A DNA stretch of 64,000 nucleotides from assembly GCA_033980235.1 (NCBI GenBank), contig CM067075.1, positions 10,446,608 through 10,510,607 of the forward strand, given 5' to 3'. Shown here one piece after another: positions 11,499 through 22,179 of this stretch. The position numbers and the translations under genes were made by a program. Position 1 is the first letter of the stretch, and the number at the start of each line of letters is the position of its first letter. The notes below the pieces were generated by a model that was not told the DNA's origin, did not search any database, and saw only the letters and a program-made list of their open reading frames with translations. This stretch comes from Diadema setosum (lineage: Eukaryota; Echinodermata; Echinoidea; Diadematoida; Diadematidae).

Positions 11499-11749
11499 GA
11501 GCTGTACAGCAGCCAGTGCCGTATATTAAGAGAGTCTGGCCAACTCGGTTTTCAGCTTATGTGTTTTGAAGCCTGTGATTGGTCAAAAGCTGGTCCCGTG
11601 ATCTACAGGCGCCATGTTGTTACCAAAGTCAATCACGCGGGCGCAAGGCAGAGCTCATACGCAGTGCCCATTGTTCATCCTGCGCAGCTACGCGCTAATA
11701 TTGCCTGCCTTTGGGACATCCCCAATATCAGTCACGGTGCAGCGGGGAC

Positions 11750-11866
11750 AAAAAAAAAAAAAAAAGAAAGAAAAAGAAGAAGAAGAAGAAGAAAAAAAAA
11801 AAACACATTGCCGTTGTCCACTCATTGAAGTAGAAAGTATATATATATATATATATATATATATAC
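11750..11866. repeat. poly-purine (A/AAG) tract followed by TA microsatellite
   Basis: A-rich, GAA-rich DNA at 11750-11802 is followed by (AT)n at 11838-11865. Lysine/glutamate/arginine-rich frames here are artefacts. Confidence 0.85.
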
Positions 11867-12439
11867 GAAAGATATTTTGATAACTAGCTGCGATAAACTA
11901 AAGATTCGTCACGCCTTAATTCCTGATGTGCAGCATGGCGTTCGCGAATCGACCTGGCTCAAGTGTAGTGATGCACCGGTTTCCTTCACGAAGGAAAAAA
12001 AGTGGTTAATCAGAGTGCGACGAGAGAACTATATGATTTGCTTTCCTTGGATTCCTCGATCGCGGTGTCTTTCAGACTATTCGGGTTTTGATTCACATTT
12101 GTATGTCACCGCCATAACATAATAGTCGCCAGAGGCAGTTGTTTTGGTTGTCCGTCTGTACTTCCGCCTGTTCGTCCTTCATACCATAATCAATTTTGTG
12201 GACACCATTTGTGAAACTTGACATGTATGCATGTATATGAGTGAACAAAGTTTTGTTTTAGCTTGTAAACTTTCGTGTAAACACGCTCAAGGTGAACGGT
12301 CAAAACAGGGAGGTGGGAAGAGAAAATCCTGTATATAATGGTTAAATTCTGAGAATATTACTATTTCCTCGATATCTATATATACAATTTCTGATGGTGA
12401 GTGCATGTATTTTCAGACGAAACGTACTGCCCGACCGTG

Positions 12440-12500
12440 ATTCTCTTGTGATTATTGTTATTATTTTTTTTTTTGGGGGGGGGGGGCGGGGGGATGGGGG
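12440..12500. repeat. poly-T then poly-G homopolymer tract
   Basis: A T-run is followed by a run of about 20 G interrupted by single C or A bases. Confidence 0.8.
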
Positions 12501-12650
12501 CATAAAGGTCAAGGACCAATGTCAGGTAAAATTCTTCTATCTATTGTAGAAATATTATTACCCATGCAGTTCCTCCATACCTCGGAGATTACCCAATGCA
12601 CCAACTTGAAACCAAACATTTGATAGGCCCTATTTGCATGCCATCATTAA

Positions 12651-13011
12651 AGGGACTGTACAGTACTGGTTGAGGTGGGGATTCATGTTTTGAACATTCC
12701 TAAGTGAGATAATGAAAAGCCTCTTATGAAATATGAAAGAGCATGTAATTTAAAGAAGGATTCAACGTTTATTTGATGAAAATTGGTTTTCAAATGGCTG
12801 AGATATCCAAAAAAGTGCTAATAATAGAAGGCGACATGCCACAACTTTATTAGGATCTCTTTGTTTCACCTTGTTTTTTTCGATTTTCATCGAATAAACT
12901 TTTGATACCCCTTAGAACTGCATGCTCTTTGACATCTCATAGAGTGGTTTTGAATATCTCGCAAAACGTTAAAAGCTAAATTCTCACCTCGACCAGAACT
13001 GTACACACCCT
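12651..13011 (+). mobile_element. TTAA MITE, family 'AGGGACTGTACAGTACTGG', copy 1
   Basis: It starts AGGGACTGTACAG, ends CTGTACACACCCT, and is flanked by TTAA at 12647-12650 and 13012-13015. Both halves are imperfect inverted repeats (TTTGATGAAAATTGG against the ATTTTCATCGAATAAAC side). Two further copies lie at 20106-20483 (inverted) and 57316-57700. It is non-coding and probably mobilised by a piggyBac-type transposase. Confidence 0.8.
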
Positions 13012-13159
13012 TTAATACTACACAATGACGCGTATAGGGAAAGATTTTTAACGTTGGCCCGGTGGCCCGGGGCCGCCAAAAACGCACGTCGGGCCACCAA
13101 AATTTCTTCAGATTTTGGTGGCCCAATCGACCCACCAAAAAAAGTCGAACGTGTGCCTT

Positions 13160-13489
13160 TACTTTTGGAAATGAACAGCAGTAACAATCGGCTCCGTAAG
13201 ATGCTGAAATATAAATGTCAGATGTTTGCTTTTATGTTTGGAAATGAATAACGGTAATATTCGACTCCGTATGATACTAAAATAAATGCCGAATGTTTGC
13301 TTATACTTTGGATATGAATAACCTTAAGATTCAGCTCCGTACGGTGCTAAAACTAATGTCAGATATTTGATTTTGCGTTCGGAAATGAATAAGGATAACA
13401 ATCAGCTTCGGAAGATGCTGAAATAAATGTCGGATATTTGCTTTGATGTTTGGAAATGAATAACAATAATATTCAACTCCGTACGATGA
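13160..13489. repeat. minisatellite of ~70-bp units, part 1
   Basis: About five diverged units start GGAAATGAATAA, contain GGCTCCGTACGATG-like and AAATAAATGTC cores, and end TGCTTTTA(C/T)GTTT. The spacing between unit starts is about 70-72 bases. The array resumes at 14291 after an 800-bp insertion. Confidence 0.85.
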
Positions 13490-13493
13490 TTAA

Positions 13494-14286
13494 CCCTATT
13501 TTAATTGGGGGGGGGGGGGAGGGAGGAGTCAACTTTGACCCCCTCGACATTTCGCGCCACGATTCGGCAACGCGCAATTATTTTGCCGCGTCGTTTCATG
13601 ACTTTTTTCATTGAATCTCATCTCCCGCATATTTTGAGACCAAATTTGCGACGTCCAGGTACACCGTTCTGAAGTTACGCAATGTTTTGCATATGCATGT
13701 CAACCCGAAAACAGCTCAAACTCATGATTTCGTGTGCAAATCCAATGCAAATTGTGTTTTGTTTTTTTTTTTGGTTTAATTGATATAAATTAGATTATTT
13801 CAACTTTTGAACGTTGAAATTAATCAATTCTAACGTAGATAAGCCTGAAAAAGTGCCTGCAACAGATTTTGGCAAAAAAATAAAAAACAAAAGGTCGAAA
13901 AAACAAAAAATACATAAGAAACTAACAAAACAATAAAAAACAAAAGAAACTGATTTTGATTGCGCTATTTTTTAACAAGAAAATTGTTTGATGTGTCCCT
14001 TGAGGAACTCTGACACAAAAAAAAGCAATCCTTCATTCTCTTTGATGGAGTTATAGGTGATATGATTCCATGCAGAAATTTGCATAATTAATTTATCACA
14101 AAAATATAAAATCAGCATTGTTCTATTGTATGACCATGTAATCTTGTAGTTGACATCCAGCTCTATGTTCAGGCAAAATTTTGCGGCGATCGCGCGATCG
14201 GCGGCCGAGATCTGAAGGGGGGGGGGGGGGGTGTCAAATTAACCCCCAGCAAAAACTTGGTCTCAAATAGCCCAATTAAGATAGGG
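13494..14286. mobile_element. piggyBac-type MITE inserted in the minisatellite
   Basis: It starts CCCTATTTTAATTGGG and ends CCCAATTAAGATAGGG, giving 16-bp inverted ends with one mismatch. TTAA flanks both sides (13490-13493 and 14287-14290). CCY ends next to TTAA are characteristic of piggyBac. Poly-G runs follow both termini internally. Removing the element and one TTAA restores a continuous repeat unit, so insertion postdates the array. No transposase ORF is present. Confidence 0.85.
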
Positions 14287-14290
14287 TTAA

Positions 14291-15000
14291 ATAAATGTCG
14301 GATGTTTGCTTTTACTTTCGAATGTAAATAGCAATAACATTCGGCTCCGGAAGATGCCAAAATAAATGTCAAACGCTTGCTTTTACGTTTGGAAGTGAAT
14401 AGCAGTAACATTCTGATCCATGATGCTTTCGAAATGAATAACAGTAACATTCAGCTGCGTTTGATGGTAAAGTAAATGTCTGATATATGCCTTGATGTTC
14501 AAAAATTAAAAACAGTAACATTCGGCTCCGTACGATGCTAAGATAATTGATTTATTTCACTTTCGGAAGTGGACAGCAGTAATATTGCCTCCGTACGATG
14601 ATAAAATAAATGTCGGATGTTTGCTTTTAAATTTGGAAATGAATAACGGTAATATTCTGCTCCGTACGATGGTAGAATAAATAACAGGCACTGCTTTTAC
14701 ATTTGGAAATGATTAAGGGTATGAATCGGCTCAGTTAGATGCTAAAATGAATAGCGGATGTTTGCTTTCACGTTGGGAAACGAATAAGGATAATATTCAG
14801 CTCCGTAAAATGCCAAAATGAATACCGGTTGTTTGCTTTTATATTTGAAAATGACTAACGGTAACACTGATTCGGCTCCGTATAAGGTGTTAAAATACTA
14901 GTAAATGTTGGATGAGTGCTTTTACTATCAGAAATGAATAACGGTAACTTTCGGCTCTTTACAATTCTAAAAACAAATTTCGGATGTTTACAAATGTTTG
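14291..15000. repeat. minisatellite of ~70-bp units, part 2
   Basis: About ten further diverged copies of the unit described at 13160, spaced roughly 65-75 bases, decaying in similarity toward the right. Confidence 0.85.
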
Positions 15001-15447
15001 CAAATGCTCCCACTTTCTCATTTCAAACGTAAGTTTTGACCACCTGAATAGGCATCAACTTTTATAAAAATCTATAAGCCTATTTGCTAAATCTTAGAAC
15101 TCAGAATAACGGTTAAGATGATTGAATTTTCTATTCATTTATTTTAAACATGGGTACCTTTATCACTTCAATGATACTTAATATCAAATTATTTTTCTAT
15201 CTTAAGTATGACCGATTTAGTTTTTCTTATGTGTTTCTTGATTTTTTTTTTTCTCGGGCCGACAGATTTTACTTTCGGGCCACCAAAAAATGAAAATCAA
15301 TGAAAGTTAGTTAACGACACGGCATAATGTGGCTTCTTCTTTTATTTTTGCAGCGACAATTTATCATATTGGTAGGGTACCTATTCAGGAATTATGTCCT
15401 TTAGACAGCTTCCTTATGTGCTTGAGTCTATTTGAATGTGTAAAAAT

Positions 15448-15504
15448 GAGTGATTGTTGGCTTTTGTTCCACATGCCATGTGGAACAAAAGCCAACAATC
15501 ACTC
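15448..15504. repeat. palindrome with 28-bp perfect arms and 1-base spacer
   Basis: The arms 15448-15475 and 15477-15504 are exact reverse complements (GAGTGATTGTTGGC...). It lies inside the 4.2-kb transposon, about 190 bp from its right end. Confidence 0.9.
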
Positions 15505-15735
15505 CATTGGATGGAAAGAATGTCCCTCCCACAACCTACAATCTTTCTCTCTCTCTCTCTTTCTCAATAAAAAAGTCAAGCAACATAGTGCTGTGCGCCT
15601 TTGGGAAGCCTGCGTGTACACGCTTACCCCCAAGCGCACACGCTAAAACCATAAGCGCACTGTACGCTGGGTAACGACATGGCGTTCAATTTATGAGTTG
15701 GCCAGACTCTCTTAATATACGGCACTGACAGCAGC

Positions 15736-15888
15736 TAGCTAGGGAAGTCTGCGCCAGGTCGATCCCGTACGTCGTTTTTGATTGGTAGAAATGATGTACG
15801 TACATGTACGTACGTTGATAGATCGCGTTTGGTTCCCCGAGGAAGACCGCTGGGGTGCTGACTGTCACGATCACCTCAAGCATATCTG
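15736..15888 (+). promoter_or_regulatory. possible non-coding first exon / promoter of the Kelch-like gene
   Basis: CpG-containing DNA ends in a strong splice donor, CTG|GTAAGTAG, at 15888/15889. The next gene downstream on this strand is the Kelch-like gene, whose start codon at 22180 is preceded by a usable acceptor (TTTCTTACCAG, ending at about 22124). A 5' UTR exon here spliced to that acceptor is therefore plausible. No TATA box is obvious, and no transcript evidence is available. Confidence 0.35.
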
Positions 15889-15959
15889 GTAAGTAGAAAT
15901 TGCCATTTTTCTTCTGAAGTTTTAAATCATGATATGCAAGATTTTTTTACTTGTTTTGT

Positions 15960-16240
15960 ATAGGATAGTGTACTCTCACTCGGCCCGCGGCGTGCATCAG
16001 CTACTGGTAGCTAGTCTACCATTCCCGGATCGCCGCGAACCTGATAGTAGCACAGTACTGTTGGAGCGCTAGCCGGGCGGGCCGGGCGGGGCGGGCGGGG
16101 CGGGCGGGGAAGGCGGCCTCCGCTTCCATAAATCGACGTTCTGGAGCGGAGCTGCCGTACGTACAGTGCTAGCTATAGCTGGGGCCATGCATGGGGCTAA
16201 CCGTGTGGCGCGTGGCCGCGTACCTCTCTGTGTCTAACGT
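15960..16240. promoter_or_regulatory. CpG-rich segment with G-run array (GC-box/G-quadruplex-like)
   Basis: Positions 16075-16110 consist of repeated GGGCGGG/GGGGCGGGC blocks, which are potential Sp-type GC boxes and a potential G-quadruplex. The flanks are CpG-rich against an AT-rich background. Its position, between the putative first exon and the first coding exon of the Kelch-like gene, fits a promoter-proximal regulatory region. Confidence 0.4.
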
Positions 16241-17640
16241 TAGACTCCCCAGAGTTATCACGAATGTTCTTGTAAACTATGAAAAATGCACACACAATAA
16301 TTTGATATATCATCAATAACAAACAAGCATCACATCAGGGAATAATTAACCAACTCAAATTTGATTAGCAATTTGGGTTGATGAACAATGTTTCAAAGGG
16401 TATCCTGTACCCTTCTATGGAAGAAAACAGCTACACAAAAGTTAGTCTGTGTAGCAGTGGTGTAGAAATGCATAGCAAATTGCGATGCGATACCAGGAAA
16501 ATTATTCCCTGCACATGTAAAGATTTCTATCGACAGTATTAGTGGGTTGATTTGACTAGACATCTAGTCACTAACGTTAGCACCGGTTAGAGTGTGAATT
16601 AATTAGTGTTTGATGTGTATTCTATGATAATATTAGTCGAATATGAAACACCCTTCTTATAGCTTAATCTTACCGTCCGCGTTTTTCAAATCGGGCTCTC
16701 TTCCAGCTGGGTTTGAGAACAAATGAGAGAATCAAATCATGGAAGCAGTGAAGCCATCCCATATTGAACATCTAACACTGATGCTAAATTTCAATAAACA
16801 GTAGGCTAGGCCTAACTATACACAGCCCAGTTGCTGTATAAATAGCTTCGCAGGGCGTCTGGTCGGGCTATATAAACAGTAATTTAGATACAGAACTCAG
16901 AAGAGTCAAGTAGGTCTATGTAGGGCTAGAGCCAAGAGGGCTAGGCCTAAGTGAGAAAATGTACAATTTAGAACATTTCTAGATGCTATAACTTGCCTTT
17001 AGAAGGATCTGATAACATTTGACTGACGTTTAGCTTTTTTAGATTTGGTAAAATTTAATTGACTTTTGATATGAAAAACCCTCACCAAGGTTCGACCTCA
17101 CATGCCAAAGCAAAATTCGACAGCGCGCAAGGTTTTTACACGTGGTTGACAGCCAAATTTTGGATGGTGTTAATTTATGGTCAAGTTATAAGCAGCTTGC
17201 TTTAGTTTGTATGCTACTTTTCTCAACTCTAGCTGGTTTAAAGGAACGCAAGAGGCAGAATGTGTCTGTGTAACCAGTCAGCTTATGCTAACCAGTTGTG
17301 GCACGGACAGCGCGGCTCGCTGGGTCAAAATTAGCCCCAAAATGCTGTATGGTGTCTTCAAGAAGACACATCGTAAAAATCATCTACGTAAATACATTAC
17401 CGGCCTAGTGGCAGCCTTCTCAAGATGTGCGCCATTAAATCATAACATTGTTATGGGCAATATGCTTTTGATGAACAATGATTTAGGACCTAGCCCTTTC
17501 AAATTAAAGTGGTTTGGTATCATACAGCAAAAAAAAAATGGAAATTTGAAACAAATCATATTTAATGAAAGAATGAGTACTGAATTCATGAATAATGAAT
17601 GTCAGTAACATTAACAATAAGACTGATTATTCAAATTCAT
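16241..17640. other. probable first-intron sequence, no gene recognised
   Basis: Mostly unique AT-rich sequence. The longest open frame (17207-17608) has no recognisable family and overlaps an inverted repeat shared with 19070-19170, so it is not called as a gene. Confidence 0.4.
17268..17362 (+). repeat. repeat, inverted partner of 19068-19165
   Basis: This ~95-bp segment, with core GCTGGGTCAAAATTAG and TGTATGGTGTCTTCAAG, recurs in reverse complement at 19068-19165. Confidence 0.7.
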
Positions 17641-17644
17641 GAAA

Positions 17645-17878
17645 TTCTTCCGTCGAGATGTTTTCATTGCAACTGATTGACAAATTGCCCTATATCGATG
17701 TAAATAGTAGAGATGATGCCTGTCCAGTGATCAGGAGGTCATAGGTTTGAATCCTGCTGGAGTATGTATGCCAATGATTTCTTTTGTAATGGCTGCTACT
17801 AAAACACTGATCAATTCAGTGCTTATTTATGTCGATGTAGGGCAATTTGTCAATCAGTTGCAAAGACTGATTATATTT
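17645..17878 (+). mobile_element. tRNA-derived SINE-like repeat with fold-back ends
   Basis: The phrase TTGCAACTGATTGACAAATT at the left recurs inverted at the right (to 17872). In between, GGTTTGAATCC (17744-17754) matches the RNA polymerase III B box of tRNA genes, preceded by a tRNA-like stretch. The related cluster at 29390-30235 shares the GACAAATTGCCC phrase. It is not a functional tRNA. Confidence 0.5.
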
Positions 17879-19067
17879 AAAGATCCCAATGAGTTGGGAA
17901 TCCCTGTTTTGGCAATACAGCAATGATGTACAATTTGTATAGTGTCACTCTAATGCAGATCCATTTCCCATGTAGTCTCTTCCTTTGTCGTCCTCATACA
18001 ATTTAAATTTCAAACAGGTGTAGTAAGTTCTCAAAGGGGCTATTCATCGTAAACATTGCATCTATAAAAGACATCGGTTGATAACAAGAGGACATTCCTC
18101 GTTCGCAGTCTTTTATTTTCTAAATTAACTTTTTTTTTAAACTATTGGCATTCTGCTTTTCTGATTTTCTTGATTGTACTCAATGTAGTGTCTCCATTCA
18201 TTCCCATACCATAGGTTTTGTGCAACCCCAATATTTGTTTTGATATTGAACTTATCATTTGTTTTACATTTCTATGCATGCTTTCCAGTCCATGAAGCAC
18301 CAGAGTGCTATTTTATTTGTACTTTATGTCTTGGGAAATCACCATCACTGAATTACTGGAATGTTTCTCTCTTCCTTGTGCTTTAAGCTGCCTATATAAT
18401 TCTTTGTTATCAGTCAATGTTGTACTTGTAAGAGGTTTAAATGTTAAAAACAAATCATAATTGTAAACAAAAAAGCTCTTCTTTTTCATTTTTGAGTGTG
18501 TCCAATTTGTGTGAAAGTAGCTCTTTCTTTTTCTTCCATTTGTACTGTCAGTCTTTACCCTTCCATCATTTCTTCATCATTTTTATCTGATTTCATTTCT
18601 GATTTCCATTTGATTGGGCTAGTTGGCAGATTAAAGAATTACAAAATTGTGAAATTCATCAATGATGCCATTTTGTAGCAGAATAATTCAAAATACCAGA
18701 GAAATGCAACTCCATCTTATTGAGAATTTTTTTTTTCATCTTTTAGAGGTGAGTTATAAGTAAACGGAAGGTCTACACAGTATTGTGCTTTTGGTAATCT
18801 TTATCTATGTTAATTTGTTTATGTCACTCTGTCATGATCTTGTCATATTTTCCCACTTTCCTTCCCTTGTTATCTTATTTCTTGTATTCTTTCATCTCCT
18901 CTTCCATCTTTCCTCCCCTTCTATCCTCTCTCTGTAATTCATTGTTTTTCTTTACATTATTCTATCATCTTCTCTTCCAGTTATTGTGTTACATGTTATC
19001 CTCTAGGTTCATTTCTCTTCGTATTATTTCGATCAGTTTTCTTCATGTGCTTGGACTCTTTTTCAAT

Positions 19068-19165
19068 ATGTCCCCTTGAAGACACCATACAGCTTTTTGA
19101 GACTAATTTTGACCCAGCGAGCTGTGCTACACCGCTGCCCGACTGTTAGGCATTAAGCCAACCAG
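19068..19165 (-). repeat. repeat, inverted partner of 17268-17362
   Basis: See the entry at 17268. The two copies are in opposite orientation, 1.7 kb apart, with matching cores CTTGAAGACACCATACAGC and CTAATTTTGACCCAGC. Confidence 0.7.
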
Positions 19166-19430
19166 TCAACCATTTGATATGGGCAAGGCCCAGGCTGATT
19201 TCTTATGAAATAGGCTGTTAGTCAAATCTAGTGTCTGTTCTGACCATATCCAGTGGATGTCCAGCTTTCCTTCCTGAGCTGGTTATTGCACATAGATAAG
19301 CAACACTCTGACTGGGTACCCTGGGTTTAAAATCTGGAAAAGTGACACAACAGGCGAGCTTGTGATAATAAGGGGCTCTAGGACAGGTCAAGATATCTGG
19401 ACATAGATACTAGTATACTATACTGTAAAA

Positions 19431-19630
19431 CAAGGAATGTTCGCGTGCATTTTAATTTCGCGAATTTCGCGAGCACAAAGATTCGCGAAATTAAAATGCA
19501 CGCAAAATTTCTTGTCTACACTATATGCATTGAACGCCGGTGGCAATTCGCGAAAATTTCATGCCATGAAAAAGGCTGTCGGCTCCAATTCGCGAAAATT
19601 TCGTGCCGCGAATATATCATGTTATACAGT
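19431..19630. mobile_element. MITE of the TACTGTAAAA...TTTTCGCG family
   Basis: The ends TACTGTA and TACAGTA are inverted repeats. The body is packed with ATTTCGCGAA palindromes, repeated on both strands. Related copies lie at 47242-47649, 54419-54632, 60296-60468 and 63851-64000. TA at each end suggests a Tc1/mariner-type target. Confidence 0.7.
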
Positions 19631-20105
19631 AGTTTTGTTATATTACAGACCGTAACTTCACAGTGACCTTGGTTGCTGTGCAGTGGCAGGGATTTAAGGA
19701 ATTCCCATACAAATGATGTACAGGACAGATCGGATTGGTGAGAATTGGATATTAAGTGAGTTTAACTTTTGAAACTGTTTAATCTCACGAGCACAGGGAT
19801 ACTATACTTAGAATTTAAGCTGTTTCCAAAGATAAATGAGAGCATCAAATTTTCACCAATCCAGAAAATACATAGTAGGCCTGTGCATCATTTGTTTTAT
19901 AAAATGGGCCCGTAAATGAATTAAATTCAGCCATTTTCCCCATCATGCGTCCAGTACACAGGTCTACAACACGATGGAAGGCTTGAGTAATGCTTTGGAT
20001 TTCACTGGATGCATGCATGGCCATGCATGCGGATCAGTGAAAATCAATGCATGGCTACTCAGATTATAGAGATTCGTAAGCCCATTTTATAACATGCTAT
20101 ATTAA

Positions 20106-20483
20106 AGGGTGTGTACAGTTCTGGTCGAGGTGAAGATTTAGCTTTTAACGTTTTGCGAGATATTCAGAAACCACTCTATGAGATGTCAAAGAGCATGCAA
20201 TTCTAAAGGGTATCAAAAGTTTATTTGATGAAAATCAGTTTTGAAATGGCTGGGATATCCAAAAACAAGGTGAAACAATGAGATCCTAATAAAGTTGTGG
20301 CCTGTCGCCTTTTATTATTATCACTTTTTTTGGATATCTCAGCCATTTCAAAACCAATTTTCATCCTATAAACGTTGAGTCCTTCTTAAAATTACATGCT
20401 CTATCAAATTTCATAAGAGGTTTCTAATTATCTTGCTTAGGAATGTTCAAAATCCCAACCTCAACCAGTACTGTACAGTCCCT
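20106..20483 (-). mobile_element. TTAA MITE, family 'AGGGACTGTACAG', copy 2 (inverted)
   Basis: Reverse complement of the 12651 element, flanked by TTAA at 20102-20105 and 20484-20487. It retains both inverted halves and has no coding sequence. Confidence 0.8.
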
Positions 20484-20562
20484 TTAACTGAGTGACAACT
20501 ACAAGGAAGTAAGCAACAGTTACTGATTAGTCAAGATAATTGTACTGATGTACTGATTTTTT

Positions 20563-21946
20563 ATGCCTCCGCCACGAAGTGGTGCCGGAGGCATTATGTT
20601 TTCGGGTTGTCCGTCCGTACGTACGTCCGTCCGTCCGTCCGTCCGCTTTCGTTTACACGATAACTTGAGTAATATTTATTGGAATTTTACCAAACTTGAA
20701 CCAAGTATAAAGTATGATGGGGCAATTATTTGCTTAGATTTTGGGTGAAATCGGCTGAAGGTCAAAGGTCAAAGGTCAAGGTCAAATCATGAAATTGTAT
20801 CCGTTTACGCGATAACTCAAGACAGGATGGAGCAAATTTCACCAAACTTTGTAGGAGGATGATGTATGATAGGACAATTACTTGATTAGTTTTTCAGTGA
20901 AATCGGACAGAGGCCAAAGGTCAAAGATCAAGGTCAAATCCTAAAATTTATCTGTTTACGTGATAACTCAAAACTGGATGAAGCAGCTTTCACCAAACTT
21001 GGTCCAAGGATGATGTATGATGGGACAATTAGTTGAGTAGATTTTAGTGACATTGGCAAGAGGTCAAAGGTCAAAAGGTCAAGGTCAAATGCTACAAATG
21101 TTGCAATTTCCGCCATATCTATGCAATGCCCGAAGGTATTTTCTTGAAACTTGGTGTGAACATGTAATACTGCGTAAAGATTCTCCAGAGAGAGTTTCAT
21201 GTCATATGGTCAAAGTTCAAAAGGTCAAAGGTTAGGTGAAAATGTTGCAATATCACTTTTCTCGCAAATGGTTCAATGTATCTTCGTGGAACTTGGTACA
21301 CACGCATGTACTGACTGGCAGGGATTATCTAGGGAATTTAGGGGTCATGGGTCAATAGTCAAGGGTCAAAGGTCAAGGTCAACTCTCAAAATTTTACTAT
21401 TTCCCTCATATACTAGTATATGCAATGCTTGCATTATTAGTTTCAAAACTTAATACGTGCATTACCTAATGGAGATTCTCTGGGAAATTTCCAGCCAGAA
21501 GGTCAAAGGTCAAAGGTTAAGGGTCAAAGGCCAGGTTTCAATGCCCCCCCCCCCCCCCAAAAAAAAAAAAAAGATTAAAAAAAAAATTAAAAAAAATAAA
21601 ATAAATAAATAAAAAAAAAATTAAAAAATTAAAAAATTAAAAATCTATTTTGTACCGTCATTACACTCTTTCTTCATACCTTGGAAATTAATCAATGCAT
21701 AAACTTATAAAAAGGTCTGTCAGAATTCAAGTAAAAATTCTCAATTCCCCAAATATGTGTACCTGCACTCTTAGAAAATTATAGCAAACCCAGTTCAAGA
21801 CATTTCTGACAAACCTGTCATTTCAGTATTTTGCCAGTTATGTGAAACTGTCATGGATCACACATTGTGAAGACATTGTACTATACGCCTATTGGGAGAA
21901 TCATGCATTATGGCGGAGGCATCAGTCGCCATAGCGACATTTCTAG
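20563..21946 (+). mobile_element. AGGTCA-rich element with CCTCCGCCA/TGGCGGAGG ends, copy A
   Basis: It starts ATGCCTCCGCCACGAAG, with an immediate small hairpin GCCTCCG...CGGAGGC and then a (CCGT)n run. It ends TATGGCGGAGGCAT plus a conserved tail containing GCGACATTTCTAG. The ends are inverted repeats. The body is built of diverged modules, each with a TTGAAACTTGG-like phrase followed by AGGTCAAAGGTCA repeats. A poly-C/poly-A/AAAT low-complexity tract lies at 21545-21650. No ORF is present. Copies B and C lie at 38694 and 43836. Confidence 0.75.
21545..21655. repeat. poly-C, poly-A and AAAT low-complexity tract
   Basis: A run of C, a run of A, then AAATAAAT-type and AAATTAAA-type repeats inside the AGGTCA element. 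Confidence 0.85.
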
Positions 21947-22179
21947 TTTTTTTTTTTATATAATTTAAAAAGGAACATGTGAGTGTCACCAGAGATACCA
22001 TTTGTGACAATCTGCCTCTTGGTTGTTGTTGTTGTTTTTTTGTGTGTTTTTTTTTTATTTACATGCATACAATAATGCTTTGAGCTTTATTGAAAAGGTT
22101 TCACGCTTGCCTGATTTCTTACCAGATTAGATGAGGCATCCCATTTGTACCAGACCAACTAAGGGCAGAAAGCATATAC

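Larger units (their letters stand above)
13040..15320. mobile_element. GGCCACC-bounded element carrying a minisatellite
   Basis: Both borders carry the phrase GGGCCACCAAAA or its complement (13060-13140 and 15255-15290), also seen in the complete element at 37087-37550. Between them lies the ~70-bp tandem array and its piggyBac-type interruption. Exact ends are unclear; AACGTTGGCCCGG on the left and GTTAGTTAACGAC on the right are candidates. It is probably a length variant of the 37-kb family that acquired an expanded array. Confidence 0.5.
11514..15727. mobile_element. 4.2-kb non-autonomous DNA transposon, 33-bp TIRs, 8-bp TSD (hAT-like)
   Basis: Positions 11514-11546 and 15695-15727 are exact 33-bp inverted repeats beginning CAGTGCCGTATATTAAG. 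The direct 8-bp repeat ACAGCAGC lies immediately outside both (11506-11513 and 15728-15735). Weaker inverted similarity continues inward for about 100 bp (GCCATGTTGTTAC against GCCATGTCGTTAC). An 8-bp duplication with CAG-starting ends is the hallmark of hAT elements; P-type and Zisupton/Novosib types are alternatives. No transposase-length open frame exists inside. The interior holds a TTAA MITE, a minisatellite and a piggyBac-type insert. Perfect ends imply fairly recent movement. Confidence 0.8.

Noticed and set aside
17207..17608. 133-codon open frame on the + strand
   Set aside because: No recognisable family, overlaps a dispersed inverted repeat, and codon use is like the flanking non-coding DNA.
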